Assembly: GCF_000698125.1 (NCBI RefSeq)
Contig: NZ_BAXA01000004.1
Coordinates: forward strand, 1 to 64,000
From: Geomicrobium sp. JCM 19038
GTDB lineage: Bacteria; Bacillota; Bacilli; Bacillales; Marinococcaceae
DNA length: 64,000 bases
Reading direction: 5' to 3'
Positions within the stretch are counted from its first letter, which is position 1, and each line of letters opens with the position of its first letter. Under the pieces are notes generated by a model. The model made no database searches and was not told the DNA's origin. It saw nothing but the letters and a program-made list of their open reading frames with translations. A program made the position numbers and the translations under genes. This document shows, piece by piece, positions 36,733 through 47,178 of this stretch.

Positions 36733-37266
36733 TTATGATAGGAAGATAGCCCCGTATATAAGAGAGCCAATAATAACGATGACAGGATGTACTTTGAACT
36801 TCTCTAATAGAAGTAAAGCAGCGATTGCAATAAACAGTGTCTGAATCAATCCGGCATCTTCCCAAGACATAAAGAAGAATTGAAAAGCAAGTACACCTAG
36901 TAATACAGCAATGGGTGCTTGAATGTAAGACGTCATTTTTTTCATGCGTGGGTGATCTTTGTACTTTAGTAAGACGGACATTAGAAGTAACATCGCTGCT
37001 AGACTTGGTCCTACTGTAGCAAATAGTGTGGCGATGACACCAGGTACACCGGCAACTTCCCAACCGACAAATGCAGCCATCTTCGTCGCAATAGGTCCAG
37101 GTAATGCATTGGCAAGAGCAAGGACTTCACCGAATTCTTGCGTGCTCATCCAACCGTAGCGATTGACAACTTCATGTTCGATAAGGGGAATGGAAGCAGG
37201 TCCCCCACCGTAACCGACAATTCCAGGAATGAAAAAGGCGAGGAATAAGTGCCATAACTCTAGCAT
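36733..37266 (-). CDS. chrA: Chromate transporter, second half (ChrA/YwrA-like)
   Basis: 177 aa, about five helices. PGIVGYGGGPASIPLIEHEVV near residue 12 and NALPGPIATKMAAFVGW near 50 are the ChrA signatures. In Bacilli the two-domain chromate transporter is split in two genes whose products pair; this is the second. ATG at 37266 overlaps the stop of the first (TAATG), so they are translated together. The family exports chromate or takes up anions by exchange; the true substrate here is untested. Confidence 0.9.
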   Translation of the reverse strand: MLELWHLFLAFFIPGIVGYGGGPASIPLIEHEVVNRYGWMSTQEFGEVLALANALPGPIATKMAAFVGWEVAGVPGVIATLFATVGPSLAAMLLLMSVLLKYKDHPRMKKMTSYIQAPIAVLLGVLAFQFFFMSWEDAGLIQTLFIAIAALLLLEKFKVHPVIVIIGSLIYGAIFLS

Positions 37267-37838
37267 TAGTGATCGCCCCTTTCTTGTTGCTTTTCTTCTT
37301 TTGGTTTGCGGATCAGTGCAATGGCGATTAAAGTGACGATAAGAATTGCAGGGTGTACGTTTAACCACTCGAGTACAATCAAACTAATGAATGTTAAGAG
37401 TACTGTTCCTAGAAACCCTGCTTTTTTGTTCGATTGCTTCAAGAAGTTAAACGTCATGATGATTAGCAATACCCCGACAACAGGGGCAATGGCATACGTC
37501 ATTCCTTGTACAAAGGGAATGTCCCGAAACGATGATAATGTTCCAACGAGAATAATCGTTAAGATTGCCGTAGGCATGATTGCTGCGATAATTGCATTGA
37601 TGAGACCTAGCGTGCCCCCGATTTGATAACCGATGTATCCACAAAGCTTCGTAATGATTGGTCCAGGAAGCGTGTTGCCTAGCGCTACTGCATCACTAAA
37701 TTCTTCATCACTCATCCATTTGTATTTATCTACTACTTCTTTATGTACGAGAGGGATCGTTGGAGGACCGCCTCCGTAACCGAGGATATTCGCTCGAAAC
37801 ATCGCAATAAAGATGTTGAGCTGTGTTTGTGCGTTCAT
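37266..37838 (-). CDS. chrA: Chromate transporter, first half (ChrA/YwrB-like)
   Basis: 190 aa with about five helices. NILGYGGGPPTIPLVHKEVVD near residue 18 and GNTLPGPIITKLCGYIGYQ near 55 mirror the motifs of its partner. GGAGG lies six bases before the ATG. It starts 62 bases after the gamma-glutamyltransferase gene; a GCAAGGGG/CCCCTTGC hairpin at 37873-37892 lies between them and may reduce read-through. The same neighbourhood (ywrA, ywrB, ywrD) occurs in B. subtilis. Confidence 0.9.
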   Translation of the reverse strand: MNAQTQLNIFIAMFRANILGYGGGPPTIPLVHKEVVDKYKWMSDEEFSDAVALGNTLPGPIITKLCGYIGYQIGGTLGLINAIIAAIMPTAILTIILVGTLSSFRDIPFVQGMTYAIAPVVGVLLIIMTFNFLKQSNKKAGFLGTVLLTFISLIVLEWLNVHPAILIVTLIAIALIRKPKEEKQQERGDH

Positions 37839-37900
37839 GAGTAGCCTCCATGTTAGTAATAAACGAGGAAAAGCAAGGGGATGGCCCCTTGCCCTTTAAA

Positions 37901-39509
37901 TTACCAAATTGCGATGTGTCCGTCTGCGCGTGGTTCAGTACCACCGACAAGTACACCTGTATCTGGATCACGCCAAATGATTTGCCCTCTTCCGAAACTT
38001 CCAGATTCGAGCGTCGGTTTAATTGTATGCCCTTTGCGTTCTAACTGTCGAGCGATTTCAGCTGGAAAACTTGCTTCAACTTCAACAGTTTTTCCTCCAA
38101 CCCATTTCCAACGAGGGGCGTCTAGAGCAGCTTGTGGGTTAAAGCCGTAGTCGATGCAATTGGTTAATACTTGTAGATGTCCTTGAGGCATCATGTATCC
38201 GCCCATTACACCGAATGGTCCGACAGGGACACCGTCTTTTGATAAAAATCCAGGAATAATCGTATGATACGTACGTTTGCCACCTTTTAGCGCGTTAGCA
38301 GCCGTTTCATCTAATTTGAATTCCCAACCACGATTTTGTAATGAGATTCCTGTGTTTGGAATCACAACGCCTGATCCAAAGCCTGCATAGTTGCTTTGAA
38401 TTAATGAAACCATGTTGCCATCACCATCAGCTGCGGTCATGTAGACTGTTCCACCACGTGCAGGATCGCCCGCTTTAGGATCAATGGCTTGGTCGGTGAT
38501 AAGGGCACGACGTTCTGCTCCGTACTCTTCTGTAAGCAAGTCTTTCGGGTCAATGGACATGTGTTCAGGGTCTGTAATGTATTCAAAACCATCAGCAAAG
38601 GCGAGTTTCAAAGCTTCGATATGTGTGTGATACGTTTCTACTGTTTCCTTAGCTGGTAAGTCGAACCCGTTTAAAATGTTCATCGCCATAAGAGGAACAA
38701 TCCCTTGTCCGTTCGGAGGCAACTCCCAGACATCATAGCCTTTGTAGTTTACGCTAAGTGGCGTCACCCAATCGGTTTGGAATTTCGCCAAGTCTTCTTT
38801 GCGGATAAATCCACCGTACTCTCTAGAAAAGGCATCAATGGCTTCGGCCAACTCACCTTCGTAAAAAGCTTTCCCGTTCGTATCTGCAATTTTCTTCAGT
38901 GTTTCTGCATGACCAGGTAATGTCCAAATTTCACCAGCCTCAGGAGCACGTCCGTCTTTTGTGAATGTATCGTGCCATGGCTTAAAGACAGCTTCCTCAG
39001 CAGGATACGTGTTAACGGCTTTCTTCCAATGATGAGCTACGACTGGACTGACGGGGAACCCATTCTCCGCATAATCAATGGCAGGAGCGAGGGTTTCACT
39101 GAGTGGCAGTTTTCCGAATCGCTCAGAAAGAGCTGCCCAACCACCAGGTGCACCAGGAACATTGACCGGAATTAATCCCTTTTGGGGCATATCCTCATGT
39201 CCAAGCGCTTTTACAGCTTCAATTGAAATGCCTTCAGGAGCACGGCCACTTGAATTCATGCCGTAAAGTTCTCCGTCTAGCCATAAAATTGCGAAAGAAT
39301 CGCCGCCAATCCCGTTTGATGTCGGCTCAACAACGGTTAAGGCTGCAGCGGTTGCAATTGCTGCATCAACGGCATTGCCGCCTTTTTTGAGCATCGTAAG
39401 GCCAGCTTCAGCTGCCAGTGGTTGAGAAGTTCCTACCATCCCTTTTGTTGCTGTATACTGGCGTTCGCTTTGAAGCGTAAGGCTGATAATACTGATCGAA
39501 TTCCATCAT
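37901..39509 (-). CDS. ggt: Gamma-glutamyltransferase, YwrD-like (frameshift near the start)
   Basis: Transfers or hydrolyses gamma-glutamyl groups, as in glutathione or polyglutamate. Repaired length is about 535 aa. GMVGTSQPLAAEAGLTML is the N-terminal family motif, GGNAVDAAIATAAALTVVEP follows, and the nucleophile Thr starts the small subunit in RGGTVYMTAADGDGNMVS near residue 345. There is no signal peptide, as in YwrD. ATG-ATG at 39509-39504 follows GGTGAAGGA; one base too many in the run 39443-39446 breaks the frame, and removing it gives VYSNKGMVGTSQ. Next to chromate transporter genes, as in B. subtilis. Confidence 0.88.
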
Positions 39510-39726
39510 GTTCCTTCACCTCTATGTATAAGTATTAATCTTCTAAAAAGTATAATTAGTATTTTACCATAACTTATTACAGGAAAGTATCTCGTTTTTC
39601 AAAAGTGATCGAGTGGAATTAAAGATGGGAATTCCTTTTTTCTATACATGTTTTACGTCAAAGCGTAGCAAACTACGAAGATTAGAAAGTCAAATTCGTA
39701 GGCTGTTGGAAAAGGAGAATTGTAAG

Positions 39727-41610
39727 ATGTGTGGGATTAACGGGATTGTTAACACAAGCGTTCATTCAATGAAACAAGAAGATTTACTACATATGAATGA
39801 GCAAATGATTCATCGGGGACCTGATGATCAAGCGATCTGGAGTGATGATCACATCGGTCTTGGTTTTTGTAGACTTGCGATTATCGATCCTTCAACAGGC
39901 ATGCAACCGCTCACGAATGAAGATGGAACACTTCGCCTCATCTGTAATGGTGAGATTTATAACTATCAAGAATTACGTATGAATTTAATCGCTCGTGGAC
40001 ATCAGTTTACGACGAAGAGTGATGCAGAAGTTCTTCTTCACCTGTATGAAGAATTAGGAGAAGCGTTCATTTATGAGCTTCGAGGGATGTTCGCATTTCT
40101 TTTATGGGACGAGCATCAAAAGCGTCTTATTGCAGGACGCGACCCTTTTGGTATTAAGCCTCTACATTATTGTATCGATGACGGTAGGATACTTCTTTCC
40201 TCTGAGATTTCTAGTTTGGTAAGGGTACGAAAAGAGTGTTCAAAGGTTGATGCGAAAAGCTATGCGCACTATTTAACCTTACAATATGTTCCTGGTGTAA
40301 ATACGATGATTGAAGGGATTAAATCTGTTCGTCCAGGGTCGTATTTGTGTATAGAGACTAGCGGGAAGGTTCTCTCCAAGACGTATTGGAGCACTCAACC
40401 TTCAACAGTCGAGCAAACCGATCGAGAGAATTGGAAAACAAAAATTCGCGAAAGCTTGGAGGATTCGGTGAATGTACATATGCAAAGTGATGTACCTGTT
40501 GGTAGCTTCCTTTCAAGTGGAATCGATTCGACGATTATTACCGCATTAATGCGTCAGCATGGTCCGCTGCATACGTTTTCGATTGGTTTTGAAGGTGAGC
40601 AGAATGAGTGTGAGATTTCTCGGGAAACCGCAAAGCAACTAGATACCATTCATCATGAACAAACGTTATCCGAGGAGACGTACTTTGAACTCGTTGATGA
40701 AGTGATCTCTAAGCTGAATCAACCCATTGCTGACCCTTCAGCAGTTCCTTTATATGCCCTTTGTAAAATGGCAAAGGAGAATGTGACCGTCGTATTATCA
40801 GGGGAAGGAGCGGACGAGCTGTTTGCAGGTTATCGAATTTACCAGGAGCCAGAAGCGTTAAAAGCGATAGCGAGTTTACCTCGTATGCTAAAAAGACCTT
40901 TGCGCCAAGTCTTGTCTAAACTACCAGCGATGTATGGGATCAATTATTTGCAACGCGCGTGTACGCCACTTAACGAGCGTTTTGTTGGTAATGCGAAAGT
41001 ATTCCAAGGGGATAAATCATCTGTTTTAAACAAACGTTTGATTAATTACGATGTGTATGAAGAAATGTGTAACGTTTATGAAGAAGCAAGTAATTGGAAC
41101 GACGTTCAAAAGATGCAACATATTGATATGAACTTTTGGTTACCGGGAGATATTTTAGTAAAAGGGGATCGGATGTCTATGGCGAATAGCCTTGAGTTGC
41201 GTGTTCCTTTTCTAGACAAGGAAGTGTACAACGTTGCTCGCGCAATACCAACAAAATGGCTGGTCGACAAAGGGACAACAAAAAGGTTGTTACGCGAGGC
41301 ATTTGCAGATATAGTACCTGCGCATGTTCTTCACCGTCCGAAGCTTGGCTTTCCGGTCCCGCTACGCAAATGGCTGAAAGGTAATCGAGGAACGGAGATG
41401 GTAGAACGGATTGTAGCATCGAATATAGGTGATTATGTAAACATTCATTATATAGAGCAACTTCTACGTGAACACCAACTAGGCAAGAAGGATAACAGTA
41501 GGAAGTTGTGGGTCATTTACGTGTTTGCTGTGTGGTTCGAGCAACAAGAGCGGCTCATGCAAAGTAGTGAGAGACAAACATTACTAGAAAAGACGTCCAA
41601 CCGCCTGTAA
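39727..41610 (+). CDS. asnB: Asparagine synthetase (glutamine-hydrolysing)
   Basis: Makes asparagine from aspartate, ATP and glutamine. 627 aa. The start is fixed by the catalytic Cys directly after Met (MCGINGIV), with AAAAGGAG ahead. The glutaminase domain runs to about residue 190 (HRGPDDQ, RLAIIDPSTGMQPL, CNGEIYNY), and the synthetase domain has the ATP loop SSGIDSTIIT near 265 and LSGEGADELFAGY near 355. Size and look are closest to the AsnB/AsnO (YisO) type of Bacillus, of which AsnO is used in sporulation. Confidence 0.93.
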   Translation: MCGINGIVNTSVHSMKQEDLLHMNEQMIHRGPDDQAIWSDDHIGLGFCRLAIIDPSTGMQPLTNEDGTLRLICNGEIYNYQELRMNLIARGHQFTTKSDAEVLLHLYEELGEAFIYELRGMFAFLLWDEHQKRLIAGRDPFGIKPLHYCIDDGRILLSSEISSLVRVRKECSKVDAKSYAHYLTLQYVPGVNTMIEGIKSVRPGSYLCIETSGKVLSKTYWSTQPSTVEQTDRENWKTKIRESLEDSVNVHMQSDVPVGSFLSSGIDSTIITALMRQHGPLHTFSIGFEGEQNECEISRETAKQLDTIHHEQTLSEETYFELVDEVISKLNQPIADPSAVPLYALCKMAKENVTVVLSGEGADELFAGYRIYQEPEALKAIASLPRMLKRPLRQVLSKLPAMYGINYLQRACTPLNERFVGNAKVFQGDKSSVLNKRLINYDVYEEMCNVYEEASNWNDVQKMQHIDMNFWLPGDILVKGDRMSMANSLELRVPFLDKEVYNVARAIPTKWLVDKGTTKRLLREAFADIVPAHVLHRPKLGFPVPLRKWLKGNRGTEMVERIVASNIGDYVNIHYIEQLLREHQLGKKDNSRKLWVIYVFAVWFEQQERLMQSSERQTLLEKTSNRL

Positions 41611-41681
41611 ATAAAAACGGGCAGAGCATGTGGAGATTACTGTCCTTCAGAGTCACTCGCATAGCTTTTTCATAGGGTAAC

Positions 41682-41717
41682 AAAAAATAAGCTTCCTCCA
41701 AATGGAGGGAGCTTATT
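41682..41717 (-). terminator. Terminator of the CNNM/CorC-like gene
   Basis: On the minus strand AATAAGCTCCCTCC pairs with GGAGGAAGCTTATT (one mismatch), followed by a T-rich tail. It may also help to end asnB from the other side. Confidence 0.83.
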
Positions 41718-41730
41718 ACATTGTGTATGA

Positions 41731-43040
41731 TTATGATTGTTCGATGGATTGTTCTGTGAAGATGATTTCAAGTTTGCGGTAGCGATATTCGTCCCGTTTT
41801 AGAACCTTTATTTCAAGCTCCTCGGTGCGCCATCGTTGTCCTTCTTCGATGTTAGGGTTTTTAGCGAATAGCCAGCCCCCGATCGTATCAAATTCATCCT
41901 CATCAATTTTTGTTGGGAGAAACTCATTTACGTCGTCAATGAGTGCAATTCCATCTACAAGAATGTGGGAGTCAGCAATCTGTTCAATCTCTGGAATCTC
42001 TTCTTCATCAAACTCGTCGCGAATGTCCCCAACGATTTCTTCAAGAATATCTTCAATGGTAATCATCCCAGAAGTACCGCCATACTCATCAATCAAAACT
42101 GCTAAGTGAGCACCTTCTGATTGCATTTTACGTAGTAGACGTTTAATTGGTGTTTGATCTGAGACGGTTAAGACTGGACGAATGATTTCATTTAGATTCA
42201 CAAGGTTTTCTTCAACGTTCAAGAGTAGAAACTGCTTGGTGTTGATAAAGCCGATCATGTCGTCTTTGCTTTCACCAATGATTGGGAAGCGGGTGAACCT
42301 TGTATCTTGAATAATCGCCATTGAATCTTTGAAAGAATCATCGACCGACAAACAGATCATATCTGTCCTAGGTACCATAATCTCATGTGCTTTTCGTTCG
42401 TCAAAGGCGAAAATATTATTTACGTAGCCAAATTCTGCTTGATTAATTTCACCGTGCTTTAAGCTTTCGGTAAGTAAAATTTGTAACTCTTCCTCGGAGT
42501 GTGCTTCTTCCCGCTCTGCAGCAGGTTGTATGCCGAACAGTCGTACAAATCGGTTTGCGACACCATTGAGTACAAATATAATTGGATAAGCTAATTTATA
42601 AAAGATTCTTAGTGGTCGTAACAAGAAAAAGCCAATGGCTTCAGGCTTCTGAATGGCAGCGGTTTTAGGTGCCAATTCTCCGAAAACGACGTGCAAAAAC
42701 GTCACAATTGCAAAAGCTAGAACAAAAGATAAAGGTGTAATCAGTGTATCTGAGACGCCACTGCTTCAAACACAGGGTGTAAAATACGTTCGACGACCGG
42801 CTCACCTAACCAACCTAGACCGAGTGCAGTAATCGTAATTCCAAGCTGACATGCGGCAAGGTATCCGTCTAACTTCTTTACGGTGTCTTTCATTAAAGAA
42901 GCCTTTACATTACTTCCTTCATCAATCATTTGATCGAGACGACTGTTTCGAATTCTAACAATCGAGAATTCTGACGCCACAAAAAAAGCAGTGGCGATTA
43001 ATAACAATACAAACAGCGTCGCGCTAATCCCTATACTCAA
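41731..43040 (-). CDS. CNNM/CorC-family membrane protein (frameshift)
   Basis: About 436 aa, the 'hemolysin family' layout linked to magnesium export. DUF21 membrane domain (about residues 1-195, with ATAFFVASEFSIVRIRNSR and FGELAPKTAA), two CBS domains (about 210-335, MVPRTDMICL and LLRKMQSEGAHLAVLIDEYGGTSGMIT) and the CorC/HlyC transporter-associated domain (345-430, DEFDTIGGWLF). One G is missing at 42758-42759; restoring it joins FEAVGVSDTLITPLS to FGELAPK. TTG at 43040 with GAGGAG upstream is the likely start. Confidence 0.88.
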
Positions 43041-43271
43041 CGAAACATTCTCCTCTGTTATGCAGTATGTTGTTGTAGATGTTGAATAATGAACAGCAAA
43101 ATAGACAATTATGTTATGCACAAATAAACAGGAACATCACCCCTGTAAAAACGTGCAACTCATTATTCTAGATCTTCACTCACCTGCCTCAAAGGAAATA
43201 TTAAAAAGTATTATAGCATGAATCATCTGTGTATGGGGGTGACCTTGCTGGGATTTGGAGCTAGAAAAGCT

Positions 43272-44173
43272 TCAAAGCTCTAAATGTTTTTTTAGTTTAT
43301 TGGATTGTTTTTCAAGTTCTTCATCTGAGACGAGTAAATAGTAAATCCCATCTTTATACGTCCCAGTTCCTTGTAATGTATGCTGTTCAATATGATGCCT
43401 AGAAGGTTCATAGGCGAATAAATCAATCATATCACTAAGTGTTAAATTCGTTTCAACGTTATCGCGAACGGTAGTGAAGATCTCATTTATTTTTGATATC
43501 GATGGAAACTGAACGATTTCTTTTAGAAAGCTCTCGATGACTTGCCGTTGACGAATGTTACGCCCTGAATCACCTAAAGGATCTTCGTAGCGCATACGAA
43601 CGTATGCCAAAGCTTCTTCTCCGCTTAATTCAGTTGGACCTTCTAAAAACTCAAATCCACCATATTCAAAAGAAAATGAGTTGGTAACCGTGATCCCATC
43701 AACTGCGTCAATTAGATCTGTAAAGCCTTGCATATTAATTGTTACGACATAGTCAATCGGTATATCGAGTAAGCTTTCAACCGTTTCAACTGTCATATCA
43801 GCCCGCCGAATGCATGAGCATGATTGATTTTATCGATGGTGTTGTGACCGATAATCTCTGTGAGAGTGTCTCTTGGGATGCTAAGCATTTGAATGGAGGA
43901 TGTTGTTTGATTGACTGTGGCAACGATTAGTGTGTCTGTTCTACCTAACGTTTCATCCTCAGCGTCCAAGCCGAGGAGTAGAAACGAGATGGGGTCATGC
44001 TCTTCAACAAGAGCAGGTTCTGGGCGGTGGACGGAAGGGTGAGTACGTTCAATGGGGCGGTAAATGTCGTCAGTCGTTTTCGTGAGTGCACCGTAGGAAT
44101 AGAAAAGAAATCCAGCGATACACAAGGCAAGCGTTGCCATGATTGCCCCCAAAATTAAATACGTTTTTTTCAT
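43272..44173 (-). CDS. LytR-CpsA-Psr (LCP) family protein (frameshift)
   Basis: Attaches teichoic acids or other anionic polymers to peptidoglycan at the outer face of the membrane. About 300 aa: one N-terminal helix (residues 5-27), a short linker, then the LCP domain with LLLGLDAEDETLGRTDTLIVATV, SIPRDTLTEI, INHAHAFGG and GRNIRQRQVIESFL (the pyrophosphate-binding Arg residues). One G is missing at 43802-43804; repair joins AFGGA to DMTVETVESLLD. It is a single gene, so whether it acts on wall teichoic acid or another polymer is open. Confidence 0.88.
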
Positions 44174-44224
44174 CTCATCCCCCTTGCCACAGAATATCTT
44201 TTGTTAATGATATGGCTATAGTTC

Positions 44225-45214
44225 TTAGTTTAGACGGCCTAAGGATAAGTCATTCATAGCATCTGCAATCAATTTATAGGAGTGAATGCGATCGTTAACG
44301 TTATGAGCAGGAGTGTGAATCATCACTTCTTCAGTAGGAAGTTCAGCAATTTTTTTTGCGACAACAGCAGGGTCACCGACAATCATCTTTTGTACATATT
44401 CTTCGAACTTTTTTTTGCTCATCGGATTCGAGCGTGTATTGACTTGCTACTTGAATTGAAGGGATCCCGTCGTTTCCATGACCGTGATTGACTTGTTGTT
44501 GCCAAAGGAAGAGGCTTTTTGCAAGGAGCATCGCTTTTTCGATCGTTTCAGCACAAAGGGCAGCAATGGTCATCATTGAGTTTGCCTGTGATCCTTTTGT
44601 TCTCGGTGTAAATTGGTCGTGATAAAGAGTGATTGCTTCTGTTCCATCTGTATCACTCATCCATTGACCGAAGGCGTAACTCATCCCCAGTTTAGCAGCC
44701 AGTTCAGCACTTTTTTTACTCGTCCCAAGAAGCCAAGTTGAAGGTGGTGTGTTTGGAACAGGGGATGCGTGAATGTGTGAAACCGTTTGATCAATGTATG
44801 CTAGTAATTCTTGAACAAGATCCGGCATTTTATAAACGGCTTGTAAGAAATTATCATTAAGTGCATTGGTTACTTCGGCGCTCCCACCTGGGGCGCGACC
44901 AAGGCCGATATCAATTCGATCTGGAAAGAGCGTAGCGAGTGTATGATGAATTTCTGCCACTTTAAAGGCTTATAGTGTGGCAAGAGGATGGCGCCAGTGC
45001 CTAAACGGATGCGAGAGGTTTTACCGCCAATCCAGGCAAGTAACACTTCAGGAGTAGAAGAAGCTAGTCCATTCAAATCATGGTGCTCGGTTAACCAAAA
45101 ACGTGTATACCCTAGTTGTTCGACAGCTTGTGCGAGCGTGGCAGAGTCTATCAGAGCTTCTTGTGACGATTTTCCAGCCGCGATTGGGGAGCTATCGAGT
45201 ACGCTAAGCTTCAT
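44225..45214 (-). CDS. LLM-class flavin-dependent oxidoreductase (two frameshifts)
   Basis: A luciferase-like monooxygenase of about 329 aa that would use FMN and oxygen. N-terminal MKLSVLDSSPIAAG, YTRFWLTEHHDL near residue 40, RIRLGTGAILLPHY near 73 and IDIGLGRAPGGS near 108 are typical of the group with two conserved His. Two breaks in A/T runs: one base missing at 44961-44963 and one too many at 44409-44416 (eight, seven expected). Both repair cleanly. AAGGAG precedes the ATG, which overlaps the end of the DUF3219 gene. Substrate unknown. Confidence 0.82.
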
Positions 45215-45485
45215 GAACATCTCCTTCTTTCTGCAGTGTGAGTGAAAATGTACCGACTTGGTCGGGTTCGTATAAGTTCGTAATTGACGTTGAATAATTG
45301 ATGATGCTCCCATTAAATGAACGATTTTGATCGGGAATTGTAACAAGAAAACGTTGGCGATATAAAAGCGTTGTTACAGCATGATAGTCATTTGAATGCA
45401 CTTGAAATGTAAAGTGGATCGATTGGTCGTCTTCTGCCCAATCCATGGCCTCTATATGGTTGTCATCTAGCTTAATGTGTATCAT
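45204..45485 (-). CDS. DUF3219 protein (YkvR-like)
   Basis: A 93-residue beta-rich protein. VHSNDYHAVTTLLYRQRFLV and NYSTSITNLYEPDQVGTFSL match YkvR of B. subtilis closely. It overlaps the luciferase-like gene by 11 bases and is the first gene of that pair. Function unknown. Confidence 0.87.
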   Translation of the reverse strand: MIHIKLDDNHIEAMDWAEDDQSIHFTFQVHSNDYHAVTTLLYRQRFLVTIPDQNRSFNGSIINYSTSITNLYEPDQVGTFSLTLQKEGDVHEA

Positions 45486-45732
45486 TTATTGTAGCCTCCT
45501 CGTGTAATGCTTATGGTGTAGACAATAACAGATAAACCGTTATGAATCGTATGTTTAGGCTTACTAAGGCGCTTTTAATCGTAGTATGTGTTGGATGCGC
45601 AAGTCTCATAAGTGCATCGAACGACGATTAATAAGCTACTTTGTGAAGTATTTAACAAATTTATATAATAGTTTTTAGAAGTTTTCGTTATGATAGAGAA
45701 AGAATAGCTATTTGGAAAGGAAGTAATGAATT

Positions 45733-46739
45733 ATGCGGGCGTTTTTAAAGAGAAAAGGAATTGACCTTTCTTGGCGTACGTACATTATTACAGCTTTTAG
45801 TTATATGACTCTCGGGTTGTTTGCGTCATTATTGATTGGATTGATCATCCAGACGCTCGGAAATCAACTGGGCATTGAGTTCCTCGTTGATATGGGGACG
45901 CTTGCGATGGGACTGTTAGGTCCAGCAATTGGTGCTGCAGTCGCTTATGGTCTTGGTGCACCGCCACTGGTATTGTTTGCAGCGATTGTTAGTGGAGCCG
46001 CCGGTGTTGAACTAGGAGGTCCTGCCGGAGCGTTTTTAGCTTCAGTTCTTGCAGTAGAGTGCGGGAAGATCGTAAGCAAGGAAACGAAGTTCGATATTTT
46101 ACTTACGCCTTTTGTGACGGTAGCGGTCGGGTATACAGTGGCTGTGCTAATTGGTCCGCCGATTGACTCGGCTATGCGGGAGTTTGGCGGTCTCATTAAC
46201 TGGGCAACAGAACAGGAACCGTTAATTATGAGTATGGTCGTGGCAGGGCTTATGGGATTGGCACTAACAGCACCGGTTTCTAGTGCAGCAATAGCCATAA
46301 TGATTGACTTAAATGGTCTTGCTGCTGGAGCTGCCACGATTGGTTGTTGCGCCAGATGATTGGATTTGCCGTAAGTAGTTTTCGAGAAAATCGAACGAGC
46401 GGCCTTATTTCGATGGGAATTGGGACGTCGATGCTGCAAGTACCGAACATCGTTAAAAACCCATGGATCCTAGTGCCACCAACCGTCACAGGGATTCTAC
46501 TTGCACCCATTGCTGTCATTTATTTTGGGATGATTAACAATGCAGAAGGTGCTGGGATGGGGACTAGTGGTTTTGTAGGACAAATCATGACGTTAACATC
46601 AATGGGGTTCACAATGGATGTGTTTATTCTCATATTGTTGTTTCACTTTGTATTGCCAGCTTTGCTCGCATTTTTCCTTTCAGAACTTATGCGTAAGATG
46701 CGTTTAATTAAATTTGGTGATATGAAATTAGAGCAATAA
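45733..46739 (+). CDS. PTS-EIIC-like permease without partner domains (frameshift)
   Basis: A membrane protein of about 335 aa with eight to nine helices, of the PTS_EIIC_2 type found alone in Bacilli. AYGLGAPPLVLFAAIVSGAAG and GAGMGTSGFVGQIMTL are typical. No EIIA or EIIB domain or gene is nearby, so it may not be a phosphotransferase at all; related lone proteins are annotated as regulators or threonine/serine-type exporters. One C is missing at 46352-46353; repair joins IGCCAQ to MIGFAVSSF. GGAAAG precedes the ATG. Confidence 0.8.
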
Positions 46740-46813
46740 GGGTAAAGAACGGTTATACAATGTTTTGATCTAATGATAGAATTTTTCCTATACATAAAAA
46801 GGGGATGATTTGA

Positions 46814-47137
46814 TTGCCAACAGTTACGGTAAAAGATAAAGGGAGCTTTCAAGTAGAAGCAGGAACAAAGTTAGTACTGGCTCTAAAAGATAACGGCGTG
46901 GATATTTTGCATCGTTGCGGTGGGAACGCAAAATGCACGACATGTCGTTGTGAAATTATTAGCGGTGATCCAGGTCTCATGGAGCAGCCTGAAAAGGAAG
47001 CTCGTGAGCGAAGAGGAGTAGACGATGAATCCGTACGTTTGTCTTGTCAGATTAGAGTTGAGTCTGATTTAACTGTAAACCCTATTCGTCTAGCGAGTGT
47101 TGAAGGTCTTGATGCTGGACCACGTCCTACAGAATAA
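46814..47137 (+). CDS. 2Fe-2S ferredoxin
   Basis: A plant-type ferredoxin of 107 aa. The cluster ligands are three Cys in RCGGNAKCTTCRCE (residues about 36-46) and a fourth in LSCQIRV near 78. It would pass electrons in the cytosol. TTG start at 46814 after AAAAGGGGATG. It is 41 bases before an N-carbamoylase-type gene; no oxidoreductase partner is adjacent. Confidence 0.92.
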   Translation: MPTVTVKDKGSFQVEAGTKLVLALKDNGVDILHRCGGNAKCTTCRCEIISGDPGLMEQPEKEARERRGVDDESVRLSCQIRVESDLTVNPIRLASVEGLDAGPRPTE

Positions 47138-47178
47138 CCTAGTGCCAATAACGAAGAAGATAGGGAGTTGAAGTAACA

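Noticed and set aside
44225-45214. Two or three separate oxidoreductase genes
   Set aside because: The pieces join into one standard luciferase-like protein when two homopolymer errors are repaired.
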